Positions 11,791 to 25,400 of a DNA stretch of 64,000 nt are shown piece after piece; the first letter of the stretch is position 1, and every line of letters begins with the position of its first letter. Source of the DNA: Cristatella mucedo (Eukaryota > Bryozoa > Phylactolaemata > Cristatellidae); contig WPIO01000019.1 in NCBI GenBank assembly GCA_009760855.2, forward strand, positions 5,187,501 to 5,251,500, written 5' to 3'. Under the pieces are notes generated by a model. That model was not told where the DNA came from and did not search any database. It was given only the letters and a program-made list of their open reading frames with translations. Both the position numbers and the translations under genes were made by a program.

Positions 11791-12469
11791 ACTTAAATAT
11801 GTTTATATATACGAGCTATTGATGGCATTGAAGACACGTAAGTGCAAGGCCCCCAAGACCTTCCCGTGGAATTCAGACCACCAAGAGAGTGCAACTCGCT
11901 AGTAGCTTCAGGCTGGTGGCTTTACCTCTCTCCACATGCTCGATGATTGGGTTTCAAATCCATTGCGTCTAGCTCTCTTAAAGCACCTCCTTCAACGGTC
12001 GAAATGATCTAAAGAGTGGAGTAAAAACTCATGCTTTACATGCCTACAGAGCTAGCATATTGCAATTAGTTACCTGCATTTGATGTTAGTATATCCCTGT
12101 GGCAAATTTCTTACTTTGCATGCAAGAGGTATGCGATTTGATCGATGGCGTCTCCATTATTTTTTCAGCCTAAAGAAAAACAAATTAAGTAATGGCTAGT
12201 TTATTCAACAGTCACATTTATATAGCGGCAGAAGACTCTAAGTGCCTGTCACTTGTGCTTGGACATGGACAATAAAGGATTGCCTGCCTTGCGGGCCATT
12301 ATTCTATATCTGGCATTGGAGGCTGTGGGTTCAATTCACGAGGACGACATGACGGGCCATTTTGTCCAAGGGCTACAAAGCCCATTCGGGGTATTTAGAG
12401 TCACATAAACCCGACTAATGCTTCAGCCAATATTTTTAAGGCGTTTAGCCTTATTTTCTTAGGCAGCAA

Positions 12470-12725
12470 CAACTACTCTCCTGCTGCCGACTATGGCTCA
12501 TCCTTTCTAGCAGTCCTGAGCTGCTACTTCCACACTACTCACTACCTCAACTGCTCTCCTGACTCTGCTATGCTTCCCACTTTCTCTTTGTTTCGTGAGA
12601 TGAAGTCTGTTGGTTACCGAATGCACACTGAAAGCCGCCTAGGCTGTGAGTGCGCTATACAAAACTCTCTTTCGTAACACCCAACATAGTTTTGGTGGCT
12701 TTTTGGAGTTATAGACGGAGATACA
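12470..12725 (+). mobile_element. LINE family 2 3' end (predates the duplication)
   Basis: Carries the family 2 terminal coding block ending ...ECAIQNSL followed by the 3' UTR (acccaacatagttttggtgg, gacggagatacat). The equivalent insertion is at 58905-59140 in copy B with the same 3' flank, so it was present before the duplication. Confidence 0.8.
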
Positions 12726-12741
12726 TGATATAATTGAGCCG

Positions 12742-12805
12742 ATATATATATATATCTATATATATATATATATATAGATATAGATATATATATATATATA
12801 TATAT
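12742..12805 (+). repeat. (AT)n microsatellite
   Basis: An AT-dinucleotide tract with a few interspersed C and G. Short frames of I and Y codons across it are artefacts. Confidence 0.95.
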
Positions 12806-12814
12806 CATGTATCT

Positions 12815-12985
12815 ATATTCATGTATGTATGTATATATTCTTGTTGTATATGGTTGTTTTTGCTACCACTAACCACTCGGCCGTGCTTCCTTTGCAAAAA
12901 ATGTAAAGTTCCGAAGTGAATTAATTAAAGAGATTGAGTTCTCTGAAGGTACTATATAAAATATATTATTATTATTTTTGTTATT
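12815..12985 (+). mobile_element. LINE family 1 3' UTR and (ATT)n tail
   Basis: Contains ccactaaccactcggccgtg, aaatgtaaagttccgaagtg, and a tail of ATT units. It follows the family 2 piece, as in copy B at 59150-59285. This is consistent with family 2 having landed in an older family 1 3' UTR. Confidence 0.7.
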
Positions 12986-12989
12986 ATTA

Positions 12990-13480
12990 TTACGAGTACA
13001 CACCATGCAAAAGAAGGCAATAGCTGATGTAACAGATCATCCGCCGGAGTTGAATAGCCAAGCGGTTAGCTACAGCGCAATCAGTTGCCTAATGTTCAAA
13101 TGTCATAAATAAGAAGTTTGGACTGTTGCATGCTAGAAATCTACTCATAATTAAATCTGAACTTAAATGTTTATTCATTCGAAATTTTTGAGATGCTGAC
13201 TGCAGTCTTCAATTCGCTCAGTATTTGCCGGCAAAAACTGAAGGTGCCTACCGGTTTCTGACATAAATGCATAGCCACTGCTTTCACAGTATCTGAAATT
13301 TAAATAAATATTATTTTAAGCTAATGTCTCACACATGCTCAGACTTTGTCATAACTTGCTCAGTACTCACTGCAGCTGGGTGGGGTGATCCTGCAGCCGG
13401 TAGGTGTCGCTCTGCACAATCGTAGCTGGCCTACCGTGGTCCTGTCGGCTTGACTGCAGTCAAAGTCGGTTATAAGACGA
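12990..13480 (+). promoter_or_regulatory. SUZ12: SUZ12 upstream region and 5' UTR
   Basis: This 490-bp stretch, between the LINE tail and the start codon, is conserved with 59290-59830 upstream of the duplicated first exon. An in-frame TGA at 13451-13453, also present in copy B at 59801-59803, supports the ATG at 13481 as the first usable start. I see no convincing TATA box; calling it the promoter is inference from position. Confidence 0.45.
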
Positions 13481-13589
13481 ATGCCTTCCAAGTACATTCG
13501 CAAGAAGGACCGGCCGTCGGTGCCAAAAGCAGTACAGGAGACTGACAATATCATCAGCGACCGGGAACTCTTTCTGAAGGCTTTCGAAA
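13481..13589 (+). CDS. SUZ12: SUZ12 exon 1
   Basis: Begins MPSKYIRKKDRPSVP and ends SDRELFLKAFE plus one base, then the donor GTAAGC. The last part aligns with the human DHELFLQAFEKPTQIYRF region. The long glycine/serine-rich leader of vertebrate SUZ12 is absent. Phase 1 exit. Confidence 0.88.
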
Positions 13590-16381
13590 GTAAGCGTGGG
13601 AACTCTCCCCACGAACATGTCCGCTTGCCCTGCGGCAGCAGAGGCTCCCCGAGCGTCGTGTAATGCTAGCTTGACACATGGTCAATTGCACGGGACCCGT
13701 GGAATCTTATTCTATTTAGCCTGGCTACTTGATGTTGCATCCAGCCGGTGCTGGTCGTTCGGGCGGTTGTATCTGAAAAAACGCTGGACCACGTTGTTCC
13801 ACCTGCAGTATGGCCGCTGGTTTGGCAACCTGCAGCTCGATTGCGTCAGCTCACAGTTTGAGTGGCCCAGTCTCACTGGGCTCGGCTTCAAGAGCGATTG
13901 ACTCTTCAATAAGGATTAGTGGAAGCCCATAGTCGTTGTTATTTCGCCTTTAGACCGACCGTATTACCGAATTGTAGCATGGGGATGCCTTTGCAAAATA
14001 GCGTCGTCCGGGCTGCATTGCCATTTGTTTCAGTTTGGTTGATACTCCGATACCTTGACAGCATATATGTGCATGCTTTAATTGAATCCATCTTTGATGC
14101 ATAAGGTTACATTCATAGACCTGCTGTGACTAGAGAAGCAGCAGGCAAATTATTAATGAAAACATGGTTTCTGGACCTCAGGGGAAGCTTGCTAAACACT
14201 AATTATTAAGTTTGTGCTGTAATTTCTTTACTCATTACTTAATCACTGGTTTCTCGCCGTGGTAGGCCATATTTTATTTATTTATTTTGTTTATCTGTGG
14301 CTTCAGCAGATTCTGGCAGTTTAAATTACACGTATACTTAGATCCTCTCCACATAGATATGATGGTCGATCCAATGGCCCCAAATTACTTTTCTCGGAGG
14401 CTAAATGTAAATGGACTACAGCAAATGACCGAGAAGGGACCCTAGTGGAACTCCACAAGTGTCTGGTCTGCTGGATGAAGCATCACCACCGAATTTAAAC
14501 GCAATTTGACAAGTTCGATTTGAACTATGCGAGTGCCTCATCTACCGGCTTGATCATTGTTCTCAATCGTTGAAGTATTGTGATCATAAGTGTCAAATGC
14601 AGCCCATATATATCGAGCATGATCAGGGCAGTGACATTATCATCATCGTTTCTGCTTATGGTGTTGGTCACAGGGAAGAGAGCAGTTTCAGTGCAGTGGT
14701 GTTGCTTGAATGTTTGTTCTCAGTCTAAAGGTCTAGCTGCCCACCTAAGAGAGTTACTGCGTTCAATTTTTGTTTCTGACAGCTGCACATACGATCTTTT
14801 TAGAGCCGACTCAGATCTACCGATATCTCAAGTCGAGAAAGCATTCTGTAAGTAGATTTGTTTGTTTACTTTTTTAAACTTAGGATGGATGCTGTTAGGA
14901 CAACTGGGCTAGCATTTGAAATATGGCAATGTGGGAATGCAGATGCACCAGTCTGAAGAAGCTGACTGCTGGAAGCTGCTTGTGCTCTTGATTGTTATTA
15001 TGTTCTTGATTCTTGATGGTGTTCTCCAAGTACCTTAGCTACGATATGCTTTAACTTTAAAAGAGTGACACACTCAGCCTTGTACAGGCTATGCCAGTCC
15101 TGCATAGAACTCGTTTTACCATTTTTCCTAGTCCAATGTTTGTATCGGTTTTCCTACCTGTGAGCCGTTGTGGTCCTGCAAATGTCTCCAAGCTCTGATA
15201 GTGATTAGCCTTCAGTACAAGTGACTGCCCACTGCTGGCGTCAAAGCGATAGTTAGCTTGTTCACTGCGTCTATGTAAGCTTGCTTACTGTTGTCGTTGG
15301 CTGTCAGCCCGGTGATGGCTTTGAGGAATGTGACTGTGTGTAACTGGAATTTACTGCCGATTCACATACAGCAAGGATGGATCATGTCATTTTCCAATAG
15401 CTGCCTAAATGAACTTCCTTCTGTATTTCTTACTTTTTAGTGCAAATTGTGACCTTTACATCCACTTTTTGCATAGTTATATGGGTTGTGTGTTACGACT
15501 CCCAAGTTGTTGCTGAGTATATTTAATGCTACTAGACCAGATGGGGTTTTTCGGCATACAGTTTGCTCAAGATAGTTGGTGTTATGCCATTATAATAGTG
15601 ATTGTAGCTTCTGTGATTTGTATGCAATTCACTGCCCGATTTCAGACAGTCTTATTCTATGGGCAAGACATTGTCTTCCGAGCTATTAAATAGTGAGCTG
15701 CCATAGCAGGCAGCCAGCTGTCATATGCAGGCACCAAAGTGAAACGATGCTGTGCTGTAGTTGCTATGCCTCCAATGGTGTTAGCCTCTGTTAATAAACC
15801 TTTAGTGTGATTAAAGCTTCTCTAATTTGTGACCATTGGCTAATATTTGTTCTGCAGCATGCCTGCTGATGTATTCGGCTTTATTTTGGAAAATTTCGTC
15901 GGTTGATCGAGGAAGTTTAGCTTTGTATTATTGAAAGTCTTAGCTGCATTTACTGTTTACATGTGTGCATAAGCAACAGTATGAAAGGTATAAGAAATGC
16001 GACGACAGATACTGTAGTACTATTCGAAGAGTTCACTTTCAGTGCCCCAGTACTTACAAAGCTAGTCTTGCCGTTGAGATACTGTACTTGATTTCTCGAT
16101 CACTTGGTGGTAAGTGACTTTGTAGGCATGGGTTAGCGTTTGTGTCCTTTCCATTGCTTTGCACAACCTATGCTGTGAGGTTTTTTATACATGTTTCAGA
16201 GACAACCTATGGTGTGAGGTTTTTTATACATGTTTCAGAGATTCTTGCCATCTATGTACCTGCAATCGTGCTATATGCAATGTGCATGTGCGTCAGTAGA
16301 AATGCTGTTCTACAAATGATCCGATTACATTAGACAGTATGCTGATGCCAACACGAGCTGAAGCTAGGTCACTTGCATGCG

Positions 16382-16418
<37 letters not shown>

Positions 16419-19400
16419 ATCATGTCATGCACTTTCGGGCTCTTTGTTGTTCCCATGAGCAAGTTGCTCAAACGGTCAAGCTTCTGGCATGTTATCGATA
16501 TTTGTTTGTCAACTGATGCCTGACTTTTCGGCAGTGTTGTACGTGGTCTCTGGTTCCTTTTGATAGGCCTGTTTAGAAATTGCTATGAATTAGGATGTCT
16601 GTGTTGCTCAACATAACTTGCCTCTCATTTGAAGTGAGTGAGGTGTAAGGGAGAGTGATGTACGTAACTGCCACCCTAATGATAAGATGTAGTAAAATTG
16701 CCACCGTTTTTGCTGGAATTATAGAAAGGGATAGCAATCACACTTGTTGTTTGATATCTGTTATAATTTCATCACAAAGATATTTGCCTTGCCTTGGCAA
16801 GGGATAAATCTATTGCATTTGTTCAAAGCAGTGCTGTCAATCCTGCAGTGTCGGCATCTGGGATGGGCTATATGTGTAGGCCACATTGTGGAAGGCAGTG
16901 AGTTCTCTATGAACCTGTCTAGCAGAGTATTTGAAACCTTTGCGATTTTGTCTCATCGGTGATTCGTCTGTTGTCGAATGCTACCCCTGCAAGCAAAGAT
17001 AGAGCTGCTGTGATTGGTAGACCAAGCAGCTCGGCAATTTCGTTTTTCACTGCCAAATTATTGGCCATCGAAGCAAGGCCAACGCTTGCCTTCATCATGT
17101 TGTCATGGCTTGCCTGCAGAGAGCATGATGGAAATTTGTGCGCACTGACATGGAAGAAGAATCGGTGCAGTGGTAGCAGAAGATCATGGGAATGCTGGCC
17201 GTAGCTACCCATATGTCGTTTGCCTGTAGTAGATATGTTCGAAGGCATGTAGATTGGCATGTGTCAAAAAAGGTATGTTTGAATGCATGTAGATTGGCAC
17301 ATGTCAAAATTGATGTGGCTAACTCTGGATGGAACTTCTTTTGTAGCCAATTTTTCTTAACAGAAACTTGACTTTTATGAAAAAACAGACAAGCTCATCT
17401 AAGTCTGCCGGACGGCGGTAAGACACCATTTCCGTGCTGACGTTCACGTAGCTTCAGCCTTATGTGCAGTGCTTAAATTTGTCACGACTTCTATGTGAGC
17501 AGCGGCAATTGTTTGACGGTGTGAAATAGTTGCAGGCCATTTTTAGTGGTCCCGATGCTTCGCATCTGCTTCGGCTTTGTAAGGTCGTTGCAAAGCTCCA
17601 CCACTACTTTTGCCTGTCGCGAACCTTGCGACTGCCGAATTATGCCACTTCTCACTTGGCTACACTGGCTCCTCATCAACCATCGTATCAACTTCAAGTT
17701 TCTGTCACTAAATTTTACGGCACATAACTCTGTTGCTGCTTTGGTCTACCTATCAGACTTACTTCCCAAGCAGGCTTTGTTTCTTACAAGCCACTCTTTT
17801 GTCACAAGTTGTTTGCCTGTCATGTCGCCAGTCAGCTCCTTATTAACCATCGTATCGACTTCAAAGTTATGTGACTAATTGTTTGGCCCACTTCTTTTCG
17901 CAATATACATTCTTACGCTGACCCACAAGGCCCGCCACGGCTTGGCTCCTTTGTACTTAGCTGAACTGCTGCATCAGTATCAGCCTGTTCGTGCCCTCAG
18001 GTCCTGTGTGGACAATAAATTAGCTGTCCCATTCCTCCGCTTAAAGACGGTTGGGGACAGAAGCTTTAGCTCTGCAGGTCCTAGACTGTGGAACTCGCTT
18101 CCACAATTCTTACGCAACGACATCTACTCTCCAACTGCCGACTATGGCACATCTTTTTCAGCGGTCCTTAACTGCTACTTCTATGCTACTCACTACCTCA
18201 ACTGCTCTCCTAACTCTGCTATGCTTCCCACTTTCTCTTTGTTGCGTGAGACGAAGTCTGTTGGCTACCGAATGCGTACCGAAAGCCGCTTAGGCTGTGA
18301 GTGCGCTATACCAAACTCTCCTGCGTAACACCCACATGGTCTTTATGACTTTGTGGAGTTACTGACGGAGATACATTACATTACATTACTCTCTCTTGCC
18401 GATATAATTGCCAAGCACAATATGGGCTTTTATAATTATGCAGATGGCAACACAGTTGTACCTGCACTTGGATCCTTGCTCTTTAGCACCTCAAACTCTC
18501 TCAATTTGCTTGCAGAATGTGTGGCAGACATTCACAGTTGGAAAAAACGCATTTTCTCAATGTGAATAGCAATAAAAATCAGCTTGGCAGTTATGGGCAA
18601 ACCTATAGAGCTACTCAAAAATTAAAAAACAAAATCAAAATTCCAGACAAGCAAAAACTTCGAAAGTCTTCCCCTTGAGTTTGGCACTGCCAGCATATCA
18701 CCTGGAGCCTCTGAATGAAGTCTGAGTGTCCTCGTCCAAAGTGACCTTTCAGTGGACGACCTTAGCAGCTCTATAGTCAAGGCTCCCTACTGTAAACTCC
18801 GTAATATCACAAAAAGTTGGGTCTGCTAGGAATACCATGCTCAAGGTGGTCCATGTATTTGTCACATCTCGTCTCAACTCCTATAGGTCGCTGCTTGAAA
18901 CTCTGCAATATGTGCATAATGTGGCCTGTGCAATAAGGCACTTACAGCTGGTGAAATGCTCGGCAACATGGCTTGTCAGTCGTGAAAGTCGCAACTGCCA
19001 CATTGCATCACTTCTGGCCAACCCACTGTGGCTCTCCATCAAGCAGTGTATCAATTTAAAGGTTCTGTCACTCACTTGTATGTCCTTTCAGTCCCTTCCT
19101 TCTCTTGCTCTGGACTACCTATTCAAACTAATTCTTGATGAGGTTTTGCATCTTAGCCCCTGAAGTCGTTAAGCTGTGCCTCAAACCAACCTAAAATCCT
19201 TCAGTGACCGTGCTTTTTATTTCGTATGTTCCCAGAGCCTATAGCTTGTTCTCTACTGACGTCGTGACATCCCCTAACTTGAACGGAATTAAAAAAAACT
19301 AAAACTCACATGTCCTTTGCAGCATTTACTATTTAGTCTTTGTGTGAATTCCCCTTTGCGTTCTTATTCCTGCTGAGACTATGCATGTTATCACTAACGA

Positions 19401-22400
19401 TTGACATTCTCCCTTTCCTGAGTATGATAAGTGCCTAGAAAGAGATTAACCTCTTATGTTGCTATGCAAATATCAAATTATTATTCCACTGTACTTGTCC
19501 AAAATTGCATGTGCTTGATGTGCTCATGCTTAACTGTTGTCTTGTATGTGTATGCTTGCTGATTAGCTGTGACTTTATGCTCGTTATAGACTCAACTGCG
19601 TGGATGACTTATTGGAGATTACTGTTGCTTCTCGAAAGAAGCGACTACTTGGGCCAGATAAGCTCTATTTAAATCTCATTTGCTTTGAGTTCGATTCTAA
19701 CCAAGGTACAGCTTGATCACTGTAGCTGTTTTTCCCAGCGGTTATGCATTACAAAATAGTTCTGCAATTAATTTTTTTCCGTGCTCTTAAGTTTATCGAA
19801 GGAGCAAATGACTCATACTCCAACTATCTTGTGAGTGATCAATCGGAGAATTAAAACAAATTTTAAGTGTCAATAGCAGCACAAAAGAGCTTTCCAAATA
19901 AATGTTCCGGCATATTATAAAGTAATACTGGAAGTCGAAACCAGGCAAGCAATTCCTTTCTGCTTTGGCTCTGAGATCCATTCAAAACTGACGTGGTAGA
20001 TGTGTGCACCTTAGGCCAAGAGTTGCAAGCTTAGTGTTCACTGCCTTATGTGGTAAGCAGAGCTTAGTTCATGATTTGGGAACCTGTGCACTTCCTGTCA
20101 AGTAATGTACTGGAATAAATGCACTATGTCGAAAAAAAGTCCTTCAGTATGACTGATGCTGCTGTAGCTGATACTGTGTTCCTTTAATAAGATTATTTTC
20201 TACGATTTCAGGCATATCAAGCTGTGCACAGCAGGCAAAAATATTTATTGGCAGCTCACAAACGAAGGCAGTTGCTGTGATATATGCTTTTACTATGACA
20301 TTGCACCACTATGATTCTTGTGCACCACATGAAGTCCTTTATCAAAGCAGGCATAGAGGCCGCAAGCTTTTGCACTGTCTCCTGCGATCTAGCATTCCTC
20401 AGAGTCTGAAGTGTACTGAAAAGATTGGCTACCTGTGTAGGCCAAACACCCTGCCTATGCCGCCTGTCAATTGTGTACCATATATGTAATGTGGGTTCGG
20501 ATCCGGTGTCTGGCTGTACCACTGCATCTGCAACACATCGGATTCTCTCGCAAAGTGCTTTACTGACCTGGCAATGTGCCTAGAGTCGTTATCTTACTTC
20601 CATATAAAACGATCCACAAGTGGTATATTTGCACTTGGCAAGTCAACTTGCTTAACCAGGTGGTCCATAATACCTTCTTTCTGATGCAGAGTTCCAACAC
20701 CTTTTTTTAGAAGCCAAGCAGCCCCAAATAGCCACCGATTTCCTGCCAAATCTCACAGTAGGTTGAAGTCTGTCAATTCTGCATATCATGTTTCCTTCTG
20801 TTGGCACCTTTATGCATTGCTTTCTGTTAAACCACTATCACTGATTTGCCTTAGTCCTTTAAGTAGAGTGCCAATCGTCTTTTACTCAGGAGGCATGATC
20901 ACGGGCTCACCATAAGAGGTCTAATTTTGAGTTGAGGTCGTTTTTGCATCCACGCCACTCGCAGTAAGCTTTCTACTTATACTTTACACCAATATCGATC
21001 CATGTACTATCTTGTTATTGTCCTGCAAGGTGTTGAAGTTTGGCTGTTTAGTTCTGAATTGCTACCATCTGAACGAGCAAGTCATTCCTGACGTTGGTCT
21101 TGCACTGCTGACCGGATTCAGCTGCCTAGGTCATCTAACCATCTCTTTTTATTCGTCGATATTATAGTTCACGGCGAATTCACTAGTCCCAATCGTTGTC
21201 CACAATCTTACGATTGTTTTGGTCATTTTAATGGGGCTGTCAGAATCCTTCTAACATTGTTACCATGTTTTGTGCCCTGCATTTTGTAGCTACATGTGGC
21301 CTATTTGTAAGTATGGGTACCAGGCAAATACAAGGATTACCTTTGAACTACACAGTGGTGCAAAGAAATACCGTGCATTTTGGTGTTATAAATGTTGAGA
21401 AACCTCGAAAGAAAGTTCGGGTGTCATTATTGAATTGGCAAATCTGCGAAACTGACCTGGTTTGAGCTCTGTGGGTGGTGGTAGCAAACCTGTAAGTAGG
21501 ACTCCGGAAGATGATTTCGCATGACTTACAGCTGTCCAGAGCTCCCAGATGCTCTGTGGCTTTGGTTTGTACACTGGCAAGCTCGAATGTTGATAATTTA
21601 GAGGTACTAGGATTTATGCTATTAAATGTATTGACAGAACCTCGAGTGGTAGCATAATCGATTGCCCTAGTTGCCTAGTGGTTGATGCCAGGGATTCTAC
21701 ATACGATGTTTCGGGCTCAAATCCTGCTGGTGATAGGACTCTTTGCTAGTAAGATGATGCCAACCGCAGACAAGTGATTTGCAGTGCCATTCAGTCTGAG
21801 ATGGCCCTCTTTGCAGTGCTTCAAAAGTGCTGTCTGGTGGCTCAAGATCGGCAGAATCCATGCTTGCCTGTGAATAAGGGCATACAAATTATTAATTTAG
21901 CTGAATTGATGCGGATGTCCAGATATTTGTATGCTGAAGCCAAGTACACATGGCATTCTTTTGAGGGTAATTGGCAATTGGTTATACTTGTGTTACTGGC
22001 TGGTTAAGCAGCTCACCCATGTTTTATATTGGTCGTAACTCTCAAACCCAGAGCATCCTTTTTTGGTGGCAGTGACTACACAGCTCATGTAACAAAGCAA
22101 AACTCTCCTGCTTTCCAACGGGTTGTTCATAGGTGCATTTGAAGGTTTTTGCACAGCCTTTATAATTTAATGACAGAATGTGGTCGAGTATGTTCATCTT
22201 GCTGTTGTTTGTATGTGTATGAGCTATGCATAGGAGCTATATGCAAAATTTCAGTTGGTCTCTACACATTACACAATTTGTCTTTCTGCTTGAATGCTTA
22301 AGATGGTAGTGTATCTCTTATTAGATCTAATGGTGCTAGTCTCAGATGGTACATATGGAAAGCGCTTTGCTTGATTTTTATTTGGAGCTGAGCTGTTGGG

Positions 22401-25400
22401 CAGGCCTTGTTTATGGAGTTGGTGTTGTATGTATTTGTCCTCCTGGTACAAAAACTAAAGCTGCCATTCGTTTGTAATCTCATCAGAATTGTTACCACTG
22501 TCATGAATAAATGGGGGGGGGGCTCGGTTTGATGGCTTCCATGATTTCGGATCCTAACATGTCATGCAGCTATCATGCCTTGCAGAATGATGCTTGGCTT
22601 GAGGTGCTTTGCATCAAATTTGAATTCGCTTTTGCTTGGCTTTGCCGTGTGTGGTATTCGCTGCCTTCATATTTCTTTGTTCTCGGGAGTCTGTGTTTTA
22701 ATTTATTTTGCTTCTGCTTGGGCATTAAGCTGCTTTGGTATGTCACCTATTCCGAAGCCTGATATTTAACCGGTTCTTAGGAACTTTGGCAGCAGAGTGC
22801 ATTGCTAATGTCATGTCTGAGGAAGGGGTTACAGCAGTGTGGCAAGTAACCGGTGACCATTACTGCTTTTCCAATCGTCATTAGTATGATGAAGTTACCA
22901 AGCCGCTGATGGCTTAATGAACTGATGCACACCTTCCACCTCAGCCAGGCCTGCTAGGTCATAGGAATGGTCAGACTCAGTGTCTTTACTCAGCAAAAAA
23001 CAGCATATCGAGATGAGCAAGACAATGCTGCTCCAGCAAAGAGTCGAGTTGTACCTGCTTGCTCCCTATTTGCATGGTGCACTTACAGCACTAGATGGAT
23101 GAGCACTGTGTGATTGTGCAGGTCATTCTGTATTGTATGGCATTCCTGTGCCTGGGCGTTAGTAGATGAGGAAGTGTCCAGTTCGACCGCGTTAGCCAGC
23201 CGATCTGGGCTGTCCATTCTGCTGACCATAATACTAGCGATCGTAGGCAATTACGATGGCATATACATATGTATGCAAGGTATTTACCTCATAACACTTC
23301 TTAGTAAGACCACGCGTGTCCGACCTGGTTAAAAGTGGTGTGATTTTCTTTTCCTTTTGGATAATCCACCAGTAGGTAGTATAGCAGGGAATCTGACTAT
23401 TAAGCCAAGATATGGCTAGTGGAAGATGCTATCGTTTGTGTCACTATTTACCACCGGTACTTGATCCAGTTTTTATTTCCAGTCCAGATTTTGCTTTTGC
23501 CTTCGATCACCTAACTAAAGACCCGTGAGTAAAGTAAAACCTCACCGTATGCATCCAATGTGTTGCAAAAAAGTATGCATGCATGAATGCAATAAACATG
23601 GTTAAAAATGTCTGCTTCAAGTGAAAATAGCCAGTGTAATTTTTTTGGATGTGATACCCTTCGTAAGAAGCAAGAACAAGCAGTGCACGACGTTTAATTC
23701 GTACTTTAGAAAAGCATCTATAAACTTGGCATAATCGAGTCATCGGAGTTACATATCAGCACTAGTAGAAAGTGATCGATCCAAGAAAAAGTATGCTCGT
23801 TTACAGGTTATGAATACTAACTTGTGCCTTTGTATGTTAACCGAAGAATCAGGCATTCTCACTTCTTAACCCACTATGATCGAAATTTATAATAAATAAT
23901 AATATTGTTAGCTGATTTAAGAGGCAATAAAGGATTGCCTCCTTCAGCTCTCAAACCCACGACCTGGATCTTGAGGAGCAAGCACCTTATTGCCTGCGTG
24001 ATGACACAATTGTATAGGACCCTAAGAAGGCTAAATTTGTTTCTGGGTACTTTATGTATGCTCGAAAGGGACATGTCAATTGGTTAGTGATACTGTGCAC
24101 AATTTCAACATGCACCTTAATTACCAGGACAATTTTACCTGATGGAAGAAACATGGTTAGGAACAGCTAGATAGTTAGATTTTTTTAATATCAAGTCAGG
24201 GGATTTTGTATGTCAGTGAACAGTTAGTTCCAAGCTTTTGGGTGCTTATGAACTAGAGGCACGGTCTCCAAAAGATTTAACGTTGTTTAGAGGTACAGCT
24301 AAACGATTTAAGTGAAAATACTTGTGGTACAGTGCAAAGCCTGAGTAGCCATTTTAGCAGTTCTTTATTAGGCCCTGAACAGGCTGCTCCTAGTTTTCAG
24401 CCGTTGGATATCTCAGAAAGCGTGAACCACTGCAAGGGAAATTTTAAGCGGCTTTGTCCGTCCTTATCAGCTTCTTGGGAAATTCTTCACTCTATCAGGA
24501 TCTTTTGCTTGATTGGACTGGCAGGGATGGCATCAGCACCTCCCGAGGGTCCACCAGCAACTTCCATTTGATGTTGTTCTTCCCGACAGAGAACTCTGTC
24601 AGATATGGCCAATCCCTCCTGTGATAGTGTGCCTTAGTGCCCCACTTGTCTCATCGGCAAAGAAACAATGAACCTTTGTGAAACCACCTTGGAAGCTCAC
24701 TAGGAATGACACTATTTTGAAGTCAGCCATGACCTGCCAGCTATAGTCGCCATACTTCAAGGCTTTCAGCAATATCTTGAAACTGGTGTAGTCAACATTT
24801 AAGTGCATAGATTAAGCCGCATGGAGAGACAGTTGCTTGTTCGTGTTACGAAGCAGCACGGCTTTGAGGCTACACAATGAACTGTCTGTGAACGGGCGAA
24901 CCTCGCTCGGGTTACATGTGATTCCCTTAGCCTCGAGTAGACCGGTCACATTGTTGCTGAAGCACAGCCCATCTTGCCCCCTTGATTAGAATCAGCCCCC
25001 TAGAGTTTGCAAATCCCTATGCTTGCACGTGATGCCCTATAACATATGCAATCACAGTGCTGCTGTTTGTCTGACGAATTACGTGACGTTTTTCTTTTGC
25101 TGTGTGCCTTCAACTGCTTTCACGGTGGCTTTTATAGGAAAAAACGGGTCTAATGCATGCGTGGGCATCGACGTTTCGGTGATAAAAGTTCTGTACCAAA
25201 AGCAAAAGGTAACCCTGACAGCCTTGACGTTATCACACGGCCCGTGGCTGCATTTGTCGTGATGGGTGTGGCTGCTTTTATGTGTGTTTGTGACCAATAT
25301 TATCCCCCCAGATCTTATCTTGGCAGTGAGGTGTTTGCACTTCACCACCCGAGTTGTGCATTTGAGTCCTGCAGTAGGCAATTCTCTATAGCCCATTGTT

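Larger units (their letters stand above)
5224..15300 (+). repeat. Segmental duplication, copy A
   Basis: Long collinear blocks of this interval recur in the same orientation at 49241-64000. Examples are 5365-5550 with 49275-49465, 6870-8400 with 51480-53040, 12970-13590 with 59285-59940, and 14280-15300 with 62985-64000. The left limit is a shared ttagacgaataa near 5226 and 49243. The right limit cannot be set because copy B leaves the window. Between blocks each copy has private insertions: in copy A, the GGACATTTCC repeat and the DNA-transposon-like piece near 6.5-6.8 kb, and the LINE cluster at 8.56-11.3 kb. It includes exons 1 to 3 of SUZ12. Confidence 0.9.
15300..17500. other. SUZ12 intron 3, first part
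   Basis: No coding exon recognised. It contains a 38-39-bp tandem duplication near 16164-16241, a (CA)n tract at 16384-16413, and a duplicated 38-bp unit near 17233-17310. Frames on both strands at 16919-17260 are short and lack motifs. Confidence 0.5.

Noticed and set aside
12310-12400. tRNA-like B box (gtgggttcaattcac)
   Set aside because: No convincing A box at the right distance and no cloverleaf, so it is not called as a tRNA or SINE.
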